NCBI GenBank assembly: GCA_948099385.1
Contig: CANUEZ040000029.1
Span: forward strand, 2,759,501-2,823,500
Source of the DNA: Fasciola hepatica
Lineage: Eukaryota > Platyhelminthes > Trematoda > Plagiorchiida > Fasciolidae
DNA: 64,000 nucleotides
Direction: 5' to 3'
Positions 47,770 to 59,924 of this stretch are shown piece after piece. Positions within the stretch are counted from its first letter, which is position 1. Every line of letters starts with the position of its first letter. Both the position numbers and the translations under genes were made by a program. Under the pieces are notes generated by a model. The model made no database searches and was not told where the DNA came from. It worked only from the letters and a program-made list of their open reading frames with translations.

Positions 47770-50210
47770 CGCGGTTTCGGTTGTCGTGTCTGTTAGACTG
47801 GAGTGTTGGTTTGATTGCCAAATTTTGGAATGAACCTGTTTCTGTTTGACAGTGCGACCATTTCTCCGGGAATTGTTCCTTTTTAATTACTGAAAACTTA
47901 CTTACATTCTTCACGTCATCAAATGTACTCAGCCACCAGGAATCAGACTGACAACCACTGGCTCAATGGGCTAGAATTTTTCTACAGTCCTAGTAATTCG
48001 TTATCTTTATGGCAATTTAATTACCGTATCTGTGAGATGCGATCGCTACCCTAGCTTTGTCCATTTTGTAGTCTCGTCAGATGCTTCTCGTGGAACACAA
48101 ATGACATGCTGTTCCACAGAGAAGTCTAACGTGTCTAATGCATTGATTTGTATGTCTTAGTTTAAATTGGAAATCCTCAGGGATATCGATAAACTTATAC
48201 GCTAGCCCAAAATCAAGATGGAGGATGGTATCTATTAGTTAGTCAGTTTATAGTTTAACTGCGCAGGGTAGGATTTCTCCGCGAGTCAACTAGACATTGT
48301 CAAGTGAATCCACGGACGCAATATGTTTAGCGAAGTTTTTCTAGGCGGACCAGGCATGCGTTTAAATTTGTCAACCTCTTGGATCGGTTCACTCGTGAGT
48401 TTTTCAATCTCAGTAGATTAGGGACGAGAGAGGAAGGGTAAATTGTAGCTATCTGCCTTTCTACAGGACCAAGTGGTAATAGACCTACGGACATGAGAAG
48501 ATCTGCGCAGAGGTCGATGGAGAGACAGGACCACGAGCAGTTACGCAGCTAGGACGATCGAATCCTCAGCTTGGAGCGGACACAGCGAAAAATAACAAAA
48601 ACACAAATTCAACGTGCCACTGTGTCTGGTTCAACAACAGTGCCGCCGATACGCTGTTGAAAGTGCGACTTGGACGCAGCAGTTCAATAACAAAAACAAT
48701 GTTGTTCTACCAAGAATTCTGACCGCTTATGTCTGGTTGATGACTTCCGCGATTCAGGAATGTTTATGAATCTCTCTCTCTCTCTCATACACACATGTTC
48801 TCCGACCTGTAATAATGAGAAAATCTATGCCCGTTAGCGACGACCAAACTGAACTGACCTTGTTTAGGACGTGTGACACAATACGAGAAGAACACACAGG
48901 GATTAGTCCGCTCGAAGAATTTTGCATTTTTTTGTGATCTACTGCGTACGTAATACACGTTCAAATTGGCAAACTTCTAAAGTTTACTACTTTAAAATAT
49001 TCCGAAATGGCACTTTGATTGAAGAGTATTATAGCATTGATTTAAAAATACAGTCCGTCTTAACCCAGTGGACACAAATGTAAGTTGGTATCCAGTTGAA
49101 CCCTTAAAGCAATAGGGATGGCACGGGGATGGATAGAAGTTAATCCTTGGGTATTTGATTTTTCCTAGCATCTATGTTTGAATCTCAGTGATTTACATAA
49201 GCCGCGGGCGCTACTGATTTGTCATGGTAAAATAAACCATATTCAAGGGATAATACGAGCTACCCTTGGCGGTGGACAGCTGGATCAGTCATGATTTACT
49301 TTCGGTAAGTATGAACTTACCGCCAATCGGGATCACCGGCAGTCATAACCGCCTCATTTTGAGTAAGGTGCAGAAACGTATCGCCTATTATATTTTCATT
49401 TAACACAGATGCCATTTACCTACGCGACTTACAATCCAATCCTTTATCGTCCAGACTCATGTGTGGCACGTTGTTTCACTTTATCCGGCTAGAGCGATGT
49501 TCATTCTGTTCATTTCAGAAAATGAACAACACTCGTGAGTCTGGAGTTATGTGCTCCGGTAGAAGGAGTGAAGAGTGGTGTAAGCGATTTGAAACAACCG
49601 TTTACGGTCAGTTAGAGACGGAATATGGACACGAAAGCCCTCCCACCTGATGCTTTAAATCAATACTCTTTTTGATGTAGAAATACTGCAACCCGGAAAG
49701 AATACATTCGGTTTCCAATCTTTGATGACTTCGTTCTCCCAGAAAGCTTTCGGCAACGTGAGCGATGCTGTCGACCTGGGATTCATACTTTATAGTTATT
49801 TTGTACGTAAAGCACTTCATTTATACAATAGGATATTCAGCACCTTTGCACAATACAATACTCGTGTTCTTCCGCTCTACTAAGGAGAGAAAAATGACAC
49901 TGAAAGTAACGTTTGGAGCACTTGCATTCTTGAAGCTCGTCACTATATACTCCTTTAGTGATGAAAAATGCCTCCGGAAGAGAATTATCACATGTAAAGC
50001 AGTGACAACAAACGAAGTCCACATCCCAAGAACATGCGGAAATTTTTCCGAATACAATTAGGACTAGTTGCTCAACCCCAGTAGTAACTGGGACTCGGGA
50101 GCTTGGGGTATGAGATCCTTTACCCGGACTACAGCCGATCAACCTTGATCGCAGGTTGCTCTTCTTTCGCCCGACTCGGTAGGGCTACACCTGATCTACT
50201 CCCATCTTAA
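47770..50210. other. Non-coding stretch, nothing recognised
   Basis: A donor-like TTTCG|GTAAGTATG at about 49304 follows no convincing exon. Frames near 49459-50142 on both strands carry no motif. Confidence 0.4.
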
Positions 50211-50350
50211 TTGGGCTTTCAGTTCGGTTTACAGGTTCATTGTTACCTGTTCATCTCGCTAGTTTGGTGGACTTCTGTGACAAAGAGTTATATCCCTTCC
50301 ACTGTTCTCAAGCGTATGCAAAGAATAATCAGAAATTGCTTCAGTCTTCA
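50211..50350 (+). pseudogene. Possible LINE C-terminal fragment
   Basis: The plus-strand frame contains SLVWWTSVTKS followed by VLKRMQRIIRN. This resembles the aVWW...T / L..lQR block found downstream of the reverse-transcriptase core in jockey- and CR1-type elements. The match is short and no other block is present, so it remains tentative. A (TA)n tract follows directly. Confidence 0.3.
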
Positions 50351-50371
50351 AGGAATTGATCACACTAGTAA

Positions 50372-50473
<102 letters not shown>

Positions 50474-50479
50474 CCTAAT

Positions 50480-50879
50480 ACGGTTTTAATCAGAAGTAAG
50501 CATGGAATGAGACTGTACACTTGGGAAGTTCATATTTCTAGCCTGTGTTCAGCTTATGTATAATGCATTAGGAACGAACGAAATACATGAAAAAGTACTA
50601 CACGTTGTACCGAATTTATCTAACTAAAAGCAGTACAGAGAAAAACAGTTATTCAAACACAAATATGAATGATACAGGGGAAAACTTATCACTCTTTCCA
50701 AACGGATTTACTTTGTTCGAAATTTCGAAGCTACCGGCAGAATTATCGATGACGGAGAGCTTTTGGCCGAAGTATAGAAGCAACAACCAACGGTTACGTG
50801 ATAATAATCATAATATCCGTGGTGAGAATTTAACTACCTTCTTTCGTTCTTTGTGCATAAGTGGTATGACAATTTAGGA
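50480..50879. other. Non-coding stretch, nothing recognised
   Basis: A 96-codon plus frame (50587-50877) has no motif. Confidence 0.35.
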
Positions 50880-51003
50880 CGGCGGTCACTGCCAATTCGA
50901 GGCTGCCAAATGGAGAAAGTGAGTGGCGGCGACAGCAATGTGATTTGAACTCACAATCGCCACATACGTGGTCCACCACGGAGGTCATTTCACCACCATC
51001 GGT
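50880..51003 (-). repeat. tRNA-derived SINE, family B
   Basis: The minus strand carries a B-box-like GAGTTCAAATCA (50941-50952) followed by GTCGCCGCCACTCACTTTCT and CCATTTGGCAG. This is the same tail as the copy at 1225-1345. Confidence 0.6.
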
Positions 51004-52103
51004 CAGAGGGTATTTTCATTCATTTCGCGTGGGCGCGGGTCCATATCTGTCCGATGTAGGTTTTTCGAAGAACCGGTGTGCATACATGTATATGGGTGGC
51101 CAAAAGTTCACTATTTGTTACCAAAGTCCAAAGTTTGAGGCGTCTGGTAACAGGATCGTTTATCTGCGTAACTTTTTCACAGTTATCGATTATGTTGAAA
51201 ATGATCTAGTTCATTTCGACTAGTCAGTGCATCAGAACAACGGATATGAGAGTTTTTTTGGGGTGGGGGTCGAAAGGTAGAATGAGATATCCAACAAGAT
51301 AAGTCAACAAGAAAGTGTATGGACGTTAAAGTCCCACGAGTACATTCTCATACTCATGGAGTTTTTCGGCATTCATACGGTCCTCTTAGACGAGGGCTCA
51401 CCGATAGGCCTTATAAGCAATGGAGCTTTGAAATTTCACAATTTAGGTCTGTTCCGATACAAGAACGAATCATTAACAAAAGGTGTAGGTTTTCTCGCAG
51501 AATATTGAGGAATTGACTTTTGTACAGAGAGCAGAAAAGATCACCTTCGACAACTCTAAACACTGATAAAATATGAGTTCCAAAACCTGTTGTTCTGAAT
51601 CTATTTTAGAGCTTTATATGGTTACCATTATTATTTTACTTTTAAGTGACTGGCTAGTACTTCCAACATCAATGATGAAACCATCTTGGTTTGTCTCCAA
51701 ATCTTGAAATAACGGATGTCAAATTTCTCACTTTGCACTTACGCATTTATTTATTACAGCCATTTACTTAAGCAAACCCTGACCAATGAAAAAGTGAAAG
51801 CAGTTGATCATTGCAAATCCACTGGGATAAATTCAATCATTCCAAAAAAATACTTCCTATGAAACTTGTTTTCCACAGAAGGGATTTAAAGTTACTGTGG
51901 TGATTTAGCAGGCATCACTTGTAATACGAAGAGGTACACCTTCGCAGCTAAGCACGCGGATGAGTCTCAACCAATCAGGATCGTTAAGGTCAAGCCCGAC
52001 GTAAAGCTGCAGTGATCGATCATTTTCAAGTCTACAAATAATCTTCTCTGACTTAACATAGTTATACAAAACAGTTCTGCAAAACAATAAACTTCCTATT
52101 CCG
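51004..52103. other. Non-coding stretch, nothing recognised
   Basis: Only short open frames without motifs. Confidence 0.4.
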
Positions 52104-52300
52104 CAGCCTTGGTCTTCTTGATACTTTCGTTTGTGCAGTTCCGAGTGGGAATGATTTCAGTACGTCCCATCACTTCAGGTATTCAGAATATTACAATTGG
52201 CTGTCCAGTACTGAATAGCCGAACCTGCACACTGATACATCTGAAATCGAATACTGGATTGAACGGTTCGAGCCATGGTAACACCTACGTAAAAATTTGA
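52104..52300 (+). repeat. LINE fragment shared with 57421-57500
   Basis: About 70 bases starting GCAGCCTTGG.CTTCTTG and continuing through CCGAGT.GGA to TACGTCC match, by eye, the CR1-like element at 57421-57500. The translated part (VFLIL..., FRVGMISVRPI) corresponds to the linker just before the GVPQG block of that reverse transcriptase. It abuts the gypsy gag remnant without a clear boundary. Confidence 0.5.
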
Positions 52301-52358
52301 AGAAGGAGAACCAGACTGCATTCTTCTTCACGGCTGGTGGTTAGCCAATATATAATCA

Positions 52359-52910
52359 TTGATGAAAAATCTTGCATATCCAAGAGTCCCACTTGCAGTT
52401 CCGTTCGACGAGTTGAAGGCTCTGCTGCTAGGCCACGTAGTTCCTGTCAATTTCCAGGTGACCGAACATGTCAAATTCCCTTTGCTGATTCCTGGCCCCA
52501 TCATACAGTTCAGTTATTTCATCCTGATACCACAAACATAAGCTGCGAAGTCCAGTTTCGATGATCAGTTAGAGACCGAGTTGCGTGACCACTTCATTGC
52601 CAGTATAAATCATCCATAGTTGTAAAAGACGCTATTGCTGAAGGTCAATGTGCGAGCTATTCGATGGTGTATCCGATGCAAAGGCTGAACATTCCGTAGT
52701 GCAATACCAACAAGTTCGTCCTCGTAAACGAGGCAGTTCAAGTCAACCACTTCAACCGAAGCTGGCCAACAAGGTGATTCCTGAACGCAAACCAATACAA
52801 CTGAATCGTTGATTCTCGTGCAGCGAACTCTATCAACGTTCCACGTGCCGCTTTCGTAATGCGGTATGCCATTCTGGTGGAACCCCTGGTCATATTCACA
52901 AGGTGTGCCA
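52359..52910 (+). pseudogene. gypsy gag remnant with broken zinc knuckle
   Basis: PFDELKALLLGHVVP (ORF 52359-52541) matches the SFDEL...L..H..P capsid segment of gypsy Gag. SFDDQLETELRDHFIASINH (about 52557-52615) matches the FLDEALRDRFVCGI block, and KTLLLK follows after a stop. The CCHC knuckle is at 52867-52908: CHSGGTPGHIHKVC keeps first Cys, His and last Cys, but the second Cys is Gly. Gag normally forms the virus-like particle; this copy cannot because of stops and shifts. Confidence 0.75.
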
Positions 52911-52977
52911 TCAGTCCAAGTGCAATGTGACGAAGGCAGCTCCTAAAGATCCGAAAACTGATGACAGTGCTGTGCAC

Positions 52978-53337
52978 ACATTGGAGATTTTGAGTGAATC
53001 CAACCAATTCCTGTACAAATCAGTCCACTTCTAATATGGCTTCAGAGTTCCATTCATTGTGAATACCAGGAGCTGCGAGTCCATCATTCCGAAATTCTTA
53101 TTCGACTTGATTCAGCCCAGTGTACCCATACAGCTCACTGACGTGAGTATTCACGGTGTCAATGATCATCGACTTTCACTGATGGGTGAGACTACACTAA
53201 CGATTTTGTTTGAGAGTGATTATATCTCAGCACGATTCCCGATTTCAGTAGACAATCCATCGATTCTAGGTTGGAAGGCCCTGTGTGCACTGGACCTAGC
53301 GATAACCCCCTCCAAATCACTTTCGAGGATCCGGTGA
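52978..53337 (+). pseudogene. gypsy aspartic protease remnant
   Basis: FIVNTRSCESIIPKF (from 53053) occupies the place of the catalytic DTG motif (typically V-D-T-G-A/S-x-x-S-x-I-P). The Asp codon position at 53062-53064 is AAT (Asn) and the Gly is Arg, so the protease is catalytically dead. Downstream LTDVSIHGVNDHRLSLMGET and ISVDNPSILGWKALCALDL match the flap and the LLGRDWL-type end. The frame reads into the linker before the reverse transcriptase (ORF 53271-53468). Confidence 0.75.
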
Positions 53338-53597
53338 ATCAGCTTGTTCTCCAGCAGTTGATTGCAGAATGTTCCAACAACAAAGGTGTCAAGGTGGTTG
53401 AACCCACGAATTTGGAAGTGGGTATTGAGTCGGTGGTCCTAAATGGACGAATATTGTCAGACGACTAGGGAGAGGGTGTTCTAAAGGTGCTTACCGAGAT
53501 GTAATAAGATGATGTCATTACACATGTGACTTCATCCACTTGGGAGACTCCGACTGTGACGGTGATGAACAGTGACGGGTAGACACCTCGAATTTCC

Positions 53598-54700
53598 AAT
53601 GATTACCGATTGACCTTGAATCCCCGGTTACGGAAATGCGCGGAACTACGGTGGAACGGGAGAAATTCATGCAATGCACACTCGGTGGCAGGTATTTTTC
53701 GAAAATCGATCTGGTTGATGCATATTTACAAATTCCGTTGCACATGGAATCCAAACCTCTAACAACCAATAAAATACCCAGGGGCATGTTCCAATACAGT
53801 TTCTTACCGTTTGGTCTGCACGTGTCATCAGGGATATTCCAGGCTGCAGTCGATGAGGTGAGCCATGAAATCGAGGGGGTGATGGCATATCAAGATGATG
53901 TGCTCATTTTAAAGTCTACGGAGGAGGAACACGACCACCGATTACAAAAGCTGCTGGAGAGGATCGTGGAAAGAAAAGTATCGATCGAAGCCACTACGTA
54001 CGAATTCGGCGTCATCGAATTAGATTTCCTCGATTTCATTGTCAATGCAAACGAATATCGACCCAACCCAGGTCGTTTCAGACCCCCGATTGGCATCGAG
54101 TCACCAAACATTCAGGAGCACTTACGATCACTTCTTGGAAGCCTCCTATACTACTCCAGGTTCATTCCGAACTTCGCAACCAGAGCCCAACCATTGGTTC
54201 TGGCTCAGTTGCCCGATCTGTGGTAGTGGAACGAACAGTGTGAAAAGACGCTGTACGGTCTTATTCAAAGTATCATAACCCGACCGATACTAGCCCCATT
54301 TGCACCATCTAAGCCGATCATGCTGATCACTGATGCGTCCGAAGTGAGGATAGGATCAGTTCTAGAACAGAGTGAATGTCCAACCATCTTTATCTCGCAT
54401 CTTCCTAATTCCCCCTGCAGTGGTTATTCCCAGACTTGGAGAGAAATTTTGGCCGTTTTCTGTGCCGCAGACCGACCACACAAATACCTATTTGGACTGA
54501 AGTTTACAATTGTCACCAACCACCTAGCTCTTCGGTTCTTATATATCCCAGACAAATCCGTCACCAAATCCACGGCTGCTATGATTCAGCGGTTGAGCAT
54601 TGTCGTTGCTGCCTATAACTATGACATCCTGCATCGACCCGGCAAGAGAATCCTTTAGGTAACCTCCTGTCACGATGCCCGCGAATCACTACGGCCAGAA
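53598..54700 (+). pseudogene. gypsy reverse transcriptase and RNase H, single main stop
   Basis: NDYRLTLNPRL (53598-53630) lies in a different frame from the main ORF that starts at 53636. The main frame has GGRYFSKIDLVDAYLQI (catalytic Asp kept), PFGLHVSSGIFQ, and the YQDD catalytic box intact at 53888-53899, then LDFLDFIVNAN and LLGSLLYYSRFIPNF. A single TAG at 54224-54226 interrupts it; the same frame continues as WNEQCEKTLYGL into RNase H (TDASEVRIGSVLEQ, SQTWREILAVF, then TNHLALRFL). In RNase H the TD-H box is TNH at 54515-54523, so one metal-binding Asp is Asn. After GKRIL-stop, NLLSRCP continues in another frame. Confidence 0.9.
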
Positions 54701-54720
54701 CAATGCCTCGAATCAGCTAT

Positions 54721-55929
54721 GTGTTACGTTTTGTTGAGGCTCGTTTGCTTCTCTTTATTGTGCGGTTGACGGCGAACAACAGCGTCACACCTAGCGTATT
54801 TTGGTAATCATAAGTCAGCGTATTTGAGAACTGGATATGATGTGGCGAAAAGTATTTCCATGTATTACACAAAATTGTGAATACTAGCGAAAACTTTTCA
54901 TCACGTTTGAACGTGGGTAAACGACCTTGATTTGCATCCTGCAAAACAAAAATAGCCTTTCAGCTGCTTTCTGCTGTGAGAGAAAGATTCCGTCCTGTCA
55001 CAACCAAGATAAAAGACGCCTAATCGAGGGTCACTCGAAGATCAGTTGTTCAGTACTATGCCTCTACAAAATAGACCAACTAATTTTCAGAAATGCAACT
55101 GACCGGTCTACCTATCCATCCGTTTTTCGGTCTGCTTGTTTTTGTGTTTGTCTGTTTGTCTGTCTATTTCTATGATACGATTAGTTGATTTAGTGACTAC
55201 CAAAGATTGCAAGCAAAGCATTTTTGTCTCATAATAATCAAAGTTTCAGAAATAACACATCATCCATTTGTAAAAATCATTGTGAGCAACGTGGCCTAAA
55301 GTCAGGGCAACGGGCTGAAGACACAACTTCTTTTAACGAACCAGACAATGCAGTCAGTGACACATGTATGGGTGTTTGGGTAGTCCTTTTCCGGCGTCCA
55401 TATATCACCAAGATCGATCATCACCGTGACGGAACATTCTAACTCGTTTTGCGGTGATTAGCTTCCCTTTCTGCGCATCCCTTTATCGCCTGGTTGATCT
55501 GGGCGGATCAAGTAGTGGCTTGATCTGGGTTTTTTTTAGAATAGATTGTCCTTCTACCCTCCGGGGTTTGACTAATGTCCGTTCATCACTAGGTGAAAGC
55601 TATTTTGTATGCCACAGGCTGTGCTTAATATTACTCAGATCTTTGTTGCCTGTAGCTCATGACAGTTTAGCTCGAATAACATGGCTGCGCTAAGTTTTCT
55701 TCTTTCCCTCTTAAGAACTCATACCCATCAGTAGTTCGTATTCCCGACTTGAAATTTCACACCTAAGAAACCACGCTTCAAATATGTCAATTTGATCTCA
55801 TACTCTTTCGGTTGATACTTGTCGAATATGGACGAAAATACTTGGCTGGCAAGCTGCTCTTAGCTGTACTCCTCCGACTAAGATGACTGTGCCCTCCGTG
55901 ACAGGTGTGAACGATTGCTCACTCTTTTC
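54721..55929. other. Non-coding stretch, no integrase or LTR found
   Basis: This is where the integrase of the gypsy element should lie. None of the HHCC or DDE motifs could be read in any frame. It includes a short TCTG-type repeat near 55147-55163. Confidence 0.45.
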
Positions 55930-56255
55930 ACAAATGTCGGATCAAATACATTCTCTGAATACACGAATTCACGTTCGTATATGTGCTCTTTGTATTCAAG
56001 AATCCTGACTGAACGAGAATGTTGATAGTTCTGTGGTGCTTATAGATGGATTTGAGTGCTACCGGCAACATAGGATGTTGTGGAAATATGGAGATGACTA
56101 TCCGATCTACAACTCTTTTTGGAGCGGTAAGTCTAGCGTTGTATTCGAGCACCCTCCAAACGGTACTGACTATCTCACTATAGAGTGCTTTCCGAGATTC
56201 GCTGAGTTTAGAAGTACAATTATAACACCCGCACACTCCCGCACATTCCCGCACA
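55930..56255 (-). pseudogene. Possible LINE thumb-domain fragment
   Basis: A 108-codon minus frame contains SESRKALYSEIVSTVWRVLE followed by YNARLTAPKRVVDRI. This resembles the R..LY.slVrp.LEY...vW.P.....i block of CR1/jockey-type LINEs. No reverse-transcriptase core lies upstream on this strand, and the match is short. Confidence 0.3.
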
Positions 56256-56445
56256 TTTCCGCAATCATGTAGTAACCAAACTCTATATGTTGTTTAACGA
56301 GGTACCTTCGTTTCATTTAGGCCCCTACAGAGAAACCATTCATCCTAACGGTCTCTCGTTATAAGGGATATTCTCTACTAACTTTCAAAGTCATTACCGG
56401 GAGGGAGTTATATTGTGTGGTGTGTAAGTTCCGTAAACCAATGCG

Positions 56446-56632
56446 AGTCAACCCGGACAGGGTAGTGGTTAGATGTTCGTCTCACGGACATCCATCCTAG
56501 GTTCGAGTCCCCTTTAAGAGCTCGGTGGATGTGCACTTCTGATGATTCCTAACAAGGATGAAACAGCTTTACAGTACTTCCATGGTTTCGAAGGGTGAGC
56601 TGAGAGTTCAGGCTGTACGACGCATGATATTA
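56446..56632 (+). repeat. tRNA-derived SINE, family A (best copy)
   Basis: An A-box-like GGTAGTGGTTAGATG (56461-56475) and a perfect B box GGTTCGAGTCC (56500-56510) are followed by GGTGGATGTGCACTTCTGAT, GATTCCTAACAAGGATGAAA, CAGTACTTCCATGGTTT and GAGAGTTCAGGC. This copy has the most complete head and tail and can serve as the reference for the copies at 7455, 7863, 9256, 12736, 17683 and 20170. It ends just before the CR1-like reverse transcriptase. Confidence 0.75.
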
Positions 56633-56659
56633 TGTAAAAATCGAATCTCCTACTACTCA

Positions 56660-57680
56660 TAGATTTAATATTCTTCGTAGGTCTAAAATATCGTCTTCTG
56701 CAGGTCCGGATGATCTCGCTCATTCAATTTTCAGGCATACGACTTCCCAGTTGGCTGCACTGATTGTCACTTTGGTAAACGAATCCTCATTTAACGGTTC
56801 AGATCCTAGTTTCGAATAACCAGTCATCTTCATTCTAATTATCAAGGATCTCAACTCATCTAGAACAGACAAACGTTTTCGTCCAATAGCTCCTACACCA
56901 ACTGTAATAAAAGTTACAGAAAAGGTTGTTCTTTATCCTATTCAAGCCCTTCTGAATGTACCCGATGATCTCTGTTAGTAGGCCTATAGACTGGAGACGG
57001 AACTATGGTGCTGTTACTTCTGTAATGTGTTTCTTTACCAAATCCCTGAACTAATCTCAACGACTTGCTCACTGTGTGTTCTTCGATAATTTCTCAGCCT
57101 ACGACTCCGTACTCTGGTCTCATCTTCTTCAAACGCCTGAAGCTTTTAAGTGCCCACACGAATACTTGCCTGACTCCTTGATTATTTTTACAATAGAGCG
57201 CAGAAAACCAGTGCAAGTGTGGTCATTCAGCCTGTGGTTCACTAGACATCATACAATCCAGCTTCACAGCAACATACAATGAGAAATCTCAGTGAATAAA
57301 GACCAGCGTGGTCAGGTACTACAAAAGCCTGCTGTGATTGGTCAACCAGTGATTTACGAACTGGTACATTTGAACTTACCCATATATGTGGGCGAGCTCT
57401 GTGATAGAATTAACGTACGGTTCTGCAGCCTTGGACTTCTTGCTAGTTCGGTGTGCATAGGTCCGAGTTGGAGCGATTCTGATACGTCCTCTCGGTTCAA
57501 TCAGACCGAATAGTACGGTAAAGCACAAATATTCCAAAACTCCGGTTGGCCATTCTGGAGTACACTAGGGTCCCTTGTTGTTCCCTTTTCTATTTACCAC
57601 TCACATCAGTAACCAACACCACGTATGAGGTATTTAAATACGCTGAAACAACTTTTAAGCACTGCACCGTGGTTTGGCGA
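56660..57680 (+). pseudogene. CR1-like LINE reverse transcriptase pseudogene
   Basis: Blocks in order: SAGPDDLAHSIFR (56697), SQLAALIVTLVNESSFNGS, FRPIAPTPTVIKVTEKVVL (about 56878-56934), then VFFDNFSAYDSVLWSHLL (57077; FxD...A-Y-D catalytic block kept), ERRKPVQVWSFSLW, a linker, SGVH-stop-GPLLFPFLFTTH (about 57556-57600; normally SGVPQG, with Gln as TAG), and FKYAETTFK at 57633-57659 in place of KYADDT. The second catalytic pair is therefore ET instead of DD, so the enzyme is dead. The endonuclease domain and the 3' end were not recognised. Block style places it with CR1/jockey-type LINEs. Confidence 0.85.
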
Positions 57681-57699
57681 TTGTTAATCGTGTTTATTA

Positions 57700-59924
57700 T
57701 ATTCCATTGTAGATGTTTTCTAAACTCGTCGATCAGTATATCGAGTCTTGCTCAAGCCTCTCTCACAAGACCCCGCCCATCGGCTACACTAAAATTTGCC
57801 ATTCTATGGTTCTCATTCATTCGCTCGTTTTGCACTACAGAACCGTACCTCTCTAATAGATTTTTACAAAAACTCCACCGTACTCCATCTGGTTAGGGGT
57901 CCTGACCAACGAGGATAAATTACTAAGCAAGATACTTAATGAACTCGACCACTAGCTCGTCTTTTTCGATCTCACTTCTAACACTGTGTGTACTCGCATT
58001 TGTACCATTTGGAATTAGTCGTGTGTGTTCTCGTTCATCCGAAATGTAGGCAAACTGCTTGCAGAAGTCTTCAGTACAAATATAAGTGCAAATTACATCG
58101 CTTTATCTTCTGTCCCGAGGTTTGTTCATGAGTGAATGACACACAGGGACTAGTTCAAATCTACTCTAATTGAATGGATGGATTACATAACAGTCAATCG
58201 ATATCGAATGGTCGGTTACACTGTTCGCCCCTTTGGCATGTACTTATGGGAGAGTTGCTACCCCAATCAAGTATTTACATCAGAGATAAACGTACGATGG
58301 ATAGCGCGCCTTCACTTTGGAGTTTAGACCAAATGAATCTTTGCATTCACCTTGAACATTACCATGGTAACTTGTCAGACCTTAGCAACGCGATTGAAAA
58401 ACTTAGGCAAATCAGTCAGAGTCTTCCCGTGATGAGACACACCGGTTTTGGGTGTGTGGGTAAGTGGACAAAAATGCAGATATCTTGACTGACGGAAAAT
58501 TCCACTTCTGTATTGTGGAATTTCTAACGGTAACTTTCATACTATTCCACCACAGATTTCTTTGTCCGCCAGCTGGTAAATACGCTATGCCATTGATTCG
58601 TATGGCATTAATCATCGAATCAATTTTTTGAGATTGGTTTTTTGCAAAGTCGTATTACCGTTACCTTGTTTGCTTTGCTGATCGGCAAATCAAACTCGCA
58701 TTATGCTTACCAGGGTACTAGGTTTTGCGCCAAAAGTAATGCGAAGTACGGAATGATTTCACCGAGTATTCGCCCGTTCGCACCAGTCCAGGTAACAAGG
58801 CCAAGCCAAACCTGAATTCTCTTGTTACGGCAGCAACATCAGTGGCACAAAAATCAATATCATCCCGAAGACGAAGCACGGAGACAAGAACAGGCCCGTA
58901 CATCTGTGGTAGGCGTAATAGCGCTCTCGTGGTTATTGATCTAACATGCAGTCAACGTTTCAGCCACACCACTTTCTTACTTCGAAATCCATCGCGGTTG
59001 GTGTCACAATCACACGTCAGCTTCGGTTTCCCTATCGCAAGCCCCAAGTTCTTGTGATGTGGCACACTCCGGATGCACCAAAGTTGTTCTTCTAACTGCG
59101 GGACTAATGTCAGCCCAACCATAGCACAATATGGGGCCCATCCTCTACACAAGCCTCTACGTCTACTTCTAACGATTGCGCATCATGTTGCCCGTAAAGA
59201 ATGGCCGTAAGGTTAGAGGAAATTTGAAGAGAAATGCCAGAATCACGAAATTCAGGTTTTCCTGTCGTTTAGTGGACACTGCCAGTGATTTAGAAACCAA
59301 GGGCCAGGATACCTTAACCAAATCTTTCCTACACACCCCTACTGTGAGTAAGGTAACCAAATTTGGCATGCTGATGTGTCAATTCACTACTATATCAAAT
59401 AGACATACGGATTTTAAGTGTGAAACAGATAAAGTGATTTATTCCGGATAATTGCGCCTGAGAAGAAGAAATACTATTAGACCCATCCCTGAACTGACCG
59501 CAAAAACACCGAAGTGGTTCAAAAAAGCAAAGACCTTAGTTGATAGTGCCTCAGTTTCGATACTCAACCATGTGCTATGGATCAGTATTCAAGCCACAGC
59601 TGTTCGGTGAGCGAAATTTACCTAGGATATACATTCGGATCAGAAAGTAGAAACCTCTCATTTATCGAGATAGAGGGCTGACCTGAGGTTCAAGGCTCTG
59701 AGCTGGAAAAAGGGAAAAATACTCGTATGCAAAGACTCTGGGATAATCATAAGCCTGATTTCCAAGAAAACTTCCAAATCAACAGTATTTGTTCATTACT
59801 TTCTGAAGTATTCAGATTATTATGTAATCAAGAGAAAACACAGAGTTCGAAGCCAAATCTCCCATCAGGCCTGGATAAGACTCTTTGGCGTGGTTCTTCG
59901 AACCAACTTACGAGTGCATCAAAG
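57700..59924. other. Non-coding stretch with a 9-bp perfect hairpin
   Basis: AAATTCCAC (58497-58505) pairs exactly with 58515-58523. Open frames on both strands at 58174-59450 show no motif that I recognise. Confidence 0.4.

Larger units (their letters stand above)
52340..54720 (+). mobile_element. Degenerate Ty3/gypsy retrotransposon (gag-pol, no integrase)
   Basis: Gag, zinc knuckle, protease, reverse transcriptase and RNase H appear in canonical order on the plus strand over 2.4 kb, separated by frameshifts and stops. No integrase is recognisable after 54720 and no LTR pair was found, so the copy is truncated at its 3' side and probably also at its 5' side. Individual domains are listed separately. 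Domain order and motif style fit the Ty3/gypsy group; I cannot place it in a named trematode clade. Confidence 0.88.
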
